Assembly (NCBI RefSeq): GCF_000717995.1
Contig: NZ_JODM01000066.1
Location: 1-9,185, forward strand
Direction: 5' to 3'
Length of the DNA: 9,185 nt
Source of the DNA: Streptomyces violaceorubidus
Lineage (GTDB): Bacteria > Actinomycetota > Actinomycetes > Streptomycetales > Streptomycetaceae
Shown here: positions 6,345 to 9,185 of the stretch, piece after piece
Layout of the letters: the number at the start of each line of letters is the position of its first letter
How positions within the stretch are numbered: position 1 is the stretch's first letter
Program-made: the position numbers and the translations under genes
Notes under the pieces: model-generated
The model's input: only the letters and a program-made list of their open reading frames with translations
What the model was told of the DNA's origin: nothing
The model's database searches: none

Positions 6345-6617
6345 GTGAGTACAGGTACATCGTCCGGGGAATCGCGCGTGCGCTCTGCGAACATCCGCAT
6401 GGCGGCGATCGGCGGCTTCTTCGGAGGTGTCATGGGCGCGGTGGTGAGCGCCTGCGTCAACGGCACACTGGTCGGGTTTCCGTCCGACGAGACGACCAAC
6501 GTGGTCAACCACGCCATCACCGGACTGGCGAGCGGCTTCTTCGCCGGGTTCGTCGGCCTGCTGGTGCACATGCGCAAGACGGGCGCGACCGGTCGGAGCT
6601 CGCTCGACCAGGGCTGA
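6345..6617 (+). CDS. Small two-helix membrane protein, unknown function
   Basis: A 90-residue protein starting at GTG 6345, with GGGGAGG (6329-6335) nine bases upstream, a strong ribosome site that fixes the start. There are two hydrophobic Gly/Ala-rich stretches, about residues 19-40 (MAAIGGFFGGVMGAVVSACVNG) and 58-76 (AITGLASGFFAGFVGLLVHM). They are joined by a short polar loop containing SDETTN and flanked by basic residues, as expected of a helical hairpin in the membrane. The N-terminal 18 residues are Ser/Arg-rich and polar, with no cleavable signal. The spaced GG and GxxxG-like repeats would allow tight helix packing. I do not recognise the family. It stands alone on the + strand, divergent from the PNPOx-like gene across a 182-base gap that holds the inverted repeat at 6165-6241. 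Confidence 0.7.
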   Translation: MSTGTSSGESRVRSANIRMAAIGGFFGGVMGAVVSACVNGTLVGFPSDETTNVVNHAITGLASGFFAGFVGLLVHMRKTGATGRSSLDQG

Positions 6618-6962
6618 CGACCGCAGAAGATTGGTGAACCCTTGACCAACGAGCCTCCGTTACTCAAGGGGGCCATTGCCTTTCTTCAAGGTGAACAGTG
6701 TCCGAACTCTTCGTTTCCTGACGCCGTTCGAGGCGTGCGCCTCACGAGCGAAGACGTTCATCTCCTCTCCATTGACCAAGATCACGGATCGCGCGGAAAC
6801 TTGATCCGCACGGCAATGGAAGGACGCACATGTCCTGGTCGACCTGCCAGTACTGGGCCAGTGTGCAAAAACGCCTGGGCCGGTGAGCAGCAGGGCGTCA
6901 CGGGTTCCTACTCCTGCGGCCACGCCGGCAACGGTACGGCCAACCTGTGGCACAGGTCCTAG
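6618..6962 (+). other. Stretch without a convincing gene; structured region and a possible broken small secreted gene
   Basis: This is AT-richer than its surroundings. Nested inverted repeats are visible: TCCATTG (6768-6774) with CAATGGA (6814-6820), and inside them CGGATC (6785-6790) with GATCCG (6803-6808). A smaller hairpin GAGGC/GCCTC lies at 6730-6743. Directly after the outer stem, AAGGA (6820-6824) precedes ATG 6830, which opens an 18-codon frame (MSWSTCQYWASVQKRLGR, stop 6884-6886). Another frame downstream reads AWAGEQQGVTGSYSCGHAGNGTANLWHRS and stops at the TAG of the CTAG that borders the insertion sequence. Together they may be a small Cys-containing protein broken by a frameshift, but I cannot name a family. 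Confidence 0.3.
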
Positions 6963-7103
6963 TACTCCAGCAGGACCTTGGTGTCTGACCTGGGACGATG
7001 CGGGGGCGGCTGGAGTGTAGCGGTATGGAAGGTGGTCAGGGGCGGTCTCTTCGGGACCGCCCCTCGATCGTGCGACAGCGCCGCTGGTAGTGACAGTGGC
7101 GGG
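6963..7103 (+). repeat. Left terminal inverted repeat of the IS701 element (141 bp)
   Basis: It matches the reverse complement of 8408-8548 at 138 of 141 positions; the differences are at 6977, 7002 and 7010. The inner 93 bases (7011-7103) are identical. It contains the hairpin GGGGCGGTC / GACCGCCCC (7039-7063) around TCTTCGG, and also includes the candidate GTG starts of the transposase at 7090 and 7096. Confidence 0.92.
7039..7063 (+). terminator. Hairpin inside the left IS end
   Basis: GGGGCGGTC (7039-7047) pairs perfectly with GACCGCCCC (7055-7063), and TCTTCGG forms the loop, allowing a UUCG-type cap. It lies between the outer tip and the transposase start. It could stop or weaken transcription entering from outside, a known way in which IS elements avoid impinging transcription. 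The mirror copy is at 8448-8472. Confidence 0.55.
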
Positions 7104-8475
7104 GCAGCCTCCGAGGGTGATCACCGAGCATGCTGCCGCGCAGTGGGACCTTGAGCTGGACGATCTCTTGGTGTCCATCGGGCATCGCTTCGGCCGGGTC
7201 GAACTCCGCCGCCGCATGCGTGACTACGTACGCGGGCTGCTCGTCCCGGTGGCCCGCAAGAACAGCTGGCAGCTGGCCGAACAGGCTGGCCACCGCCCGC
7301 CCGATGGGCTGCAGCACCTCCTCGCCGGATCGAAGTGGGAGCCCGATGACATCCGCGACGACCTGCAGGGATACGTCTCCGGCAAGCTCGGCGAGGCTGA
7401 CGGCCTGCTGATCATCGACGACACCGGGTTCATCAAGAAGGGCACCACCTTGGCCGGGGTCCAGCGCCAGTACTCGGGAACCGCCGGACGGACCGAGAAC
7501 TGTCAGATCGGCGTCTTCGCCGCCTACGCCTCCGCCCGCGGCCGGGCCCTGGTCGACCGCGAGCTCTACCTGCCGAAGTCCTGGACCGAGGACCCGGAGC
7601 GCTGCCGCGCCGCAAGGGTCCCCGACGGGCGGGAGTTCGCCACCAAGGGCGAACTGGCACGGCGCATCGTGCTGCGGGCCCTCGCCGAGCCACTGCCCAT
7701 CGCCTGCGTCACTGCGGATTCCGCCTACGGACAGGACAACCGGTTCCGCCGGCTGCTGGAGCAGTCGGGTGTCGGCTACGTGTTGGCCGTCCCCACGTCA
7801 CAGTTCGCCGTGGGCTGTTCACGGATCGAGGTTCTGTTCGCACAGGCCCCGGACGAAGCATGGGAGGAGATCTCCTGCGGCGACGGCGCGAAGGGGCCCC
7901 GTGTCTACCACTGGGCGGCGGTGCGGCTGCCGGCCGTCGCCGAGTTCGACTACCAGGGCGAGGTCCCTCACCGGATGCGGTGGGCGCTGGCCCGGCGCAG
8001 CATCCGAAGGCCCGACGAGATCGCCTACTACCTCGCCTACGCACCCCTTCAGACCACGGTCCAGGAGCTGGTGCGGGTAGCCGGGGCGCGCTGGGCGATC
8101 GAGGAGTGCTTCCAGGCCGCGAAGAACGAGTGCGGCCTGGACCAGTACGAGGTCCGCCGCTACGTCGGCTGGTACCGGCACATCACGCCGGCCATGCTCG
8201 CGCACGCCTTCCTGGCCGCCACGGCACACCAGGCCCGGGAAAAAGGGGCGGAACAGATGGGACAGCCGGGGCCGTCGGGCTCACAGCGGCCGAGGTTCGG
8301 CGACTTCCTGGCAGCTTGTCGCGTCCGGCCCCCGCACCTGAGCGGACACCGAGGCAGACGCCACGCGCTGAACTGGTCGAGCTGGCGCTGCCGACGCCAA
8401 GCGGTCGCCCGCCACTGTCACTACCAGCGGCGCTGTCGCACGATCGAGGGGCGGTCCCGAAGAGACCGCCCCTGA
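7090..8475 (+). CDS. IS701-family transposase (DDE, RNase H fold)
   Basis: A 461-residue transposase that cuts and joins the IS ends. Catalytic residues fit the IS4-like DDE pattern: Asp110/111 in LLIIDDTGFIKKGTT, Asp210 in VTADSAYGQ, and Glu338 in ARWAIEECFQAAK, with R334-x3-E338-x6-K345 spacing. Strong family blocks include QRQYSGTAGRTENCQIGVF, LVDRELYLPKSW and DQYEVRRYVGWYRHI. No clear ribosome site marks the start. GTG 7090 and 7096 lie inside the left inverted repeat, and GTG 7117 just outside it is also possible. The last 22 or so codons lie inside the right inverted repeat. Around 8260-8315 the family-like GLTAAEVRRL appears in another frame, suggesting a pair of compensating indels that changed about 15-20 residues before the frame returns at LAACRVRPP. 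The catalytic core is intact. Confidence 0.93.
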   Translation: MTVAGQPPRVITEHAAAQWDLELDDLLVSIGHRFGRVELRRRMRDYVRGLLVPVARKNSWQLAEQAGHRPPDGLQHLLAGSKWEPDDIRDDLQGYVSGKLGEADGLLIIDDTGFIKKGTTLAGVQRQYSGTAGRTENCQIGVFAAYASARGRALVDRELYLPKSWTEDPERCRAARVPDGREFATKGELARRIVLRALAEPLPIACVTADSAYGQDNRFRRLLEQSGVGYVLAVPTSQFAVGCSRIEVLFAQAPDEAWEEISCGDGAKGPRVYHWAAVRLPAVAEFDYQGEVPHRMRWALARRSIRRPDEIAYYLAYAPLQTTVQELVRVAGARWAIEECFQAAKNECGLDQYEVRRYVGWYRHITPAMLAHAFLAATAHQAREKGAEQMGQPGPSGSQRPRFGDFLAACRVRPPHLSGHRGRRHALNWSSWRCRRQAVARHCHYQRRCRTIEGRSRRDRP

Positions 8476-8548
8476 CCACCTTCCATACCGCTACACTCCA
8501 ACCGCCCCGGCATCGTCCCAGGTCAGACACCAAAGTCCTGCTGGAGTA
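8408..8548 (-). repeat. Right terminal inverted repeat of the IS701 element (141 bp)
   Basis: Inverted copy of 6963-7103 with three mismatches. Its inner part (8408-8475) also encodes the transposase C-terminus, from ARHCHYQRR to the stop. The same hairpin as in the left end occurs at 8448-8472, overlapping the stop codon, where it could end transposase transcription. Confidence 0.92.
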
Positions 8549-8706
8549 CTAGCCACCATCCACGACAGCACACTCACCTTCCGCCACCCACTCATCCGCT
8601 CCGCCGTCTACCAAAACGCCCGCTTCGCCGAACGACAACACGCCCACCAAACACTGAGCAACATCCTGACCGACGACCCCGACCGCAACACCCTGCACCG
8701 CGCCCA
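8549..8706 (+). pseudogene. Fragment of a LAL/LuxR-type AAA regulator
   Basis: Directly right of the IS an open frame reads LATIHDSTLTFRHPLIRSAVYQNARFAERQHAHQTLSNILTDDPDRNTLHRA. The block FRHPLIRSAVY followed by an AERxxAHxxL helix and DDPDR is characteristic of the end of the ATPase region in large ATP-binding LuxR (LAL/MalT-like) regulators. The expected continuation WHLA is replaced by unrelated sequence after about 8706, and neither the upstream ATPase part nor the downstream HTH is present. Codon use (many A-ending codons such as CAA, ACA) differs from neighbouring genes. The left flank of the IS does not encode the missing upstream part. The frame runs on without a stop into the kinase fragment. 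Confidence 0.65.
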
Positions 8707-8734
8707 TCGTCTTCGCATGTGTGGAGGCGTCTCG

Positions 8735-9022
8735 TTGGCTGACCCCGTGGAGCGGGGAAAACTGATCGCGGACCGTTATGAGCTGATCGGCCGTCTGGGC
8801 CGGGGGCATGGGCGAGGTGTGGGCCGCGCGAGATCGTGTGCTCCACCGCGAAGTCGCACTCAAGCTGCTGGATCTCGACGGGATTGCCCAGGCTGACCTG
8901 TCCCGGCGGTTCGAGCGCGAGGCGGTGGCTGCTGCCCAGATCGTCCACCCCAACGTCGCCGCCCTGTACGACCGGGGTATCCACGACGACGTGTTGTTCC
9001 TGGTCATGGAGAAGGTCGATGG
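8735..9022 (+). pseudogene. PknB-type Ser/Thr protein kinase N-lobe, frameshifted and truncated
   Basis: TTG 8735, seven bases after GGAGG (8723-8727), starts MADPVERGKLIADRYELIGRLGRG, the opening of a Hanks-type kinase. The glycine loop then breaks: the bases at 8801-8810 lack two (or carry one extra) of those needed for RGGMGEV, and reading resumes in another frame from ATG 8808 as MGEVWAARDRVLHREVALKLL. That part includes the ATP-binding Lys, the helix-C motif RRFEREAVAAAQIVHPNVAALYD, and FLVMEKVDG. After about 9022 homology stops; the frame ends at 9074 in unrelated LRGRVRLRRARSLRAG. The HRD catalytic loop, DFG and any membrane or PASTA regions are absent, so no active kinase can be made. 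In-frame ATG 8717 is a weaker start. Confidence 0.75.
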
Positions 9023-9185
9023 TCTCCGCGGACGCGTCCGGCTCCGCCGGGCCCGGAGCCTCAGAGCGGGGTGACGCCGACAGCCTCCAGGCGCTTGCGC
9101 CTGCCGACGTCCATGCCGTGCACGGTAAAGTAGTGCCACGGCTACTTCGGTGGGTGACGACGGGCTCCAGCCCTCGTCGATCTCC
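9023..9185. other. Unassigned right edge; possible tail of a minus-strand gene
   Basis: After the kinase homology ends, the + strand shows nothing recognisable. On the minus strand a frame ending at 9061-9063 reads PWHYFTVHGMDVGRRKRLEAVGVTPL, a natural-looking C-terminus vaguely like the ends of helicase-associated-domain proteins. An in-frame TAG at 9142-9144 cuts it off, so it is at most a remnant. Identity is a guess. Confidence 0.2.

Larger units (their letters stand above)
6963..8548 (+). mobile_element. IS701-family insertion sequence, 1586 bp
   Basis: The element begins TACTCCAGCAGGAC at 6963 and ends with the inverted copy at 8548. Both sides carry CTAG (6959-6962 and 8549-8552), which matches the 4-bp CTAG target preference known for the IS701 family. 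It has a single transposase gene reading rightward. The ends are joined by unusually long inverted repeats (141 bp). Because CTAG is the preferred target everywhere, matching CTAG on both sides does not prove a single clean insertion. Indeed the flanks do not join into one gene. The element appears complete and may be mobile. Confidence 0.9.

Noticed and set aside
6959..8552. CTAG on both sides of the IS as proof of a single recent insertion
   Set aside because: The family targets CTAG, so any recombined copies would show it. The flanking sequences do not join into one gene.
8808..9074. 88-codon frame as a complete small kinase-like protein starting at ATG 8808
   Set aside because: That Met is the one inside the glycine-loop motif RGGMGEV. 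The true start and first part of the loop lie upstream in another frame, and the catalytic loop is missing.

Overview
The window looks like chromosomal DNA from Streptomyces or a close high-GC actinomycete. GC content is very high (my estimate is about 70%, not counted). Codons strongly favour G or C at the third position, GTG and TTG starts are common, and the gene families present (GMC oxidoreductase, MGT-type glycosyltransferase, TetR, secreted I36/crystallin-fold protein, LAL regulator, PknB-type kinase, IS701) are typical of that group. The gene content is accessory in character.

Layout. Positions 1-105 hold the last 34 codons of an unidentified + strand gene. A complete GMC flavoprotein oxidoreductase follows (223-1815, +). 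Convergent to it is a GNAT acetyltransferase broken by several frameshifts (1949-2527, -). Next on the minus strand is a two-gene module: a TetR repressor (3874-4485) followed by a macrolide-type GT1 glycosyltransferase (2687-3820). A 25-bp near-perfect palindrome lies just upstream of the glycosyltransferase -10 box. Both genes share the arrangement TAGACT-N6-ATG, which suggests leaderless transcripts. Two hairpins follow the glycosyltransferase gene. Still on the minus strand are a secreted I36/beta-gamma-crystallin-like protein (4598-5029), whose Shine-Dalgarno lies in one arm of a 14-bp perfect inverted repeat, and a two-domain flavin-reductase/PNPOx-like protein (5119-6162). A small two-helix membrane protein (6345-6617, +) is divergent from the latter.

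From 6618 onward the sequence becomes a mosaic. There is a 345-base stretch without a convincing gene. It is followed by a full IS701-family element (6963-8548) flanked by CTAG, with unusually long 141-bp terminal inverted repeats. Then come an in-frame fragment of a LAL/LuxR-type regulator, a frameshifted and truncated Ser/Thr kinase N-lobe, and roughly 150 bases of another unrelated tail. The left flank of the IS does not continue the regulator, so this is a rearrangement junction and not a simple insertion.

I see no complete new multi-gene system such as a defence island, CRISPR array or biosynthetic cluster. The most interesting material is regulatory and structural: the TetR operator with paired leaderless promoters, the Shine-Dalgarno-masking hairpin before the secreted protein, and the IS whose transposase start and end both lie inside its inverted repeats. 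Family assignments rest on motif recognition from the sequence alone; no database search was run.
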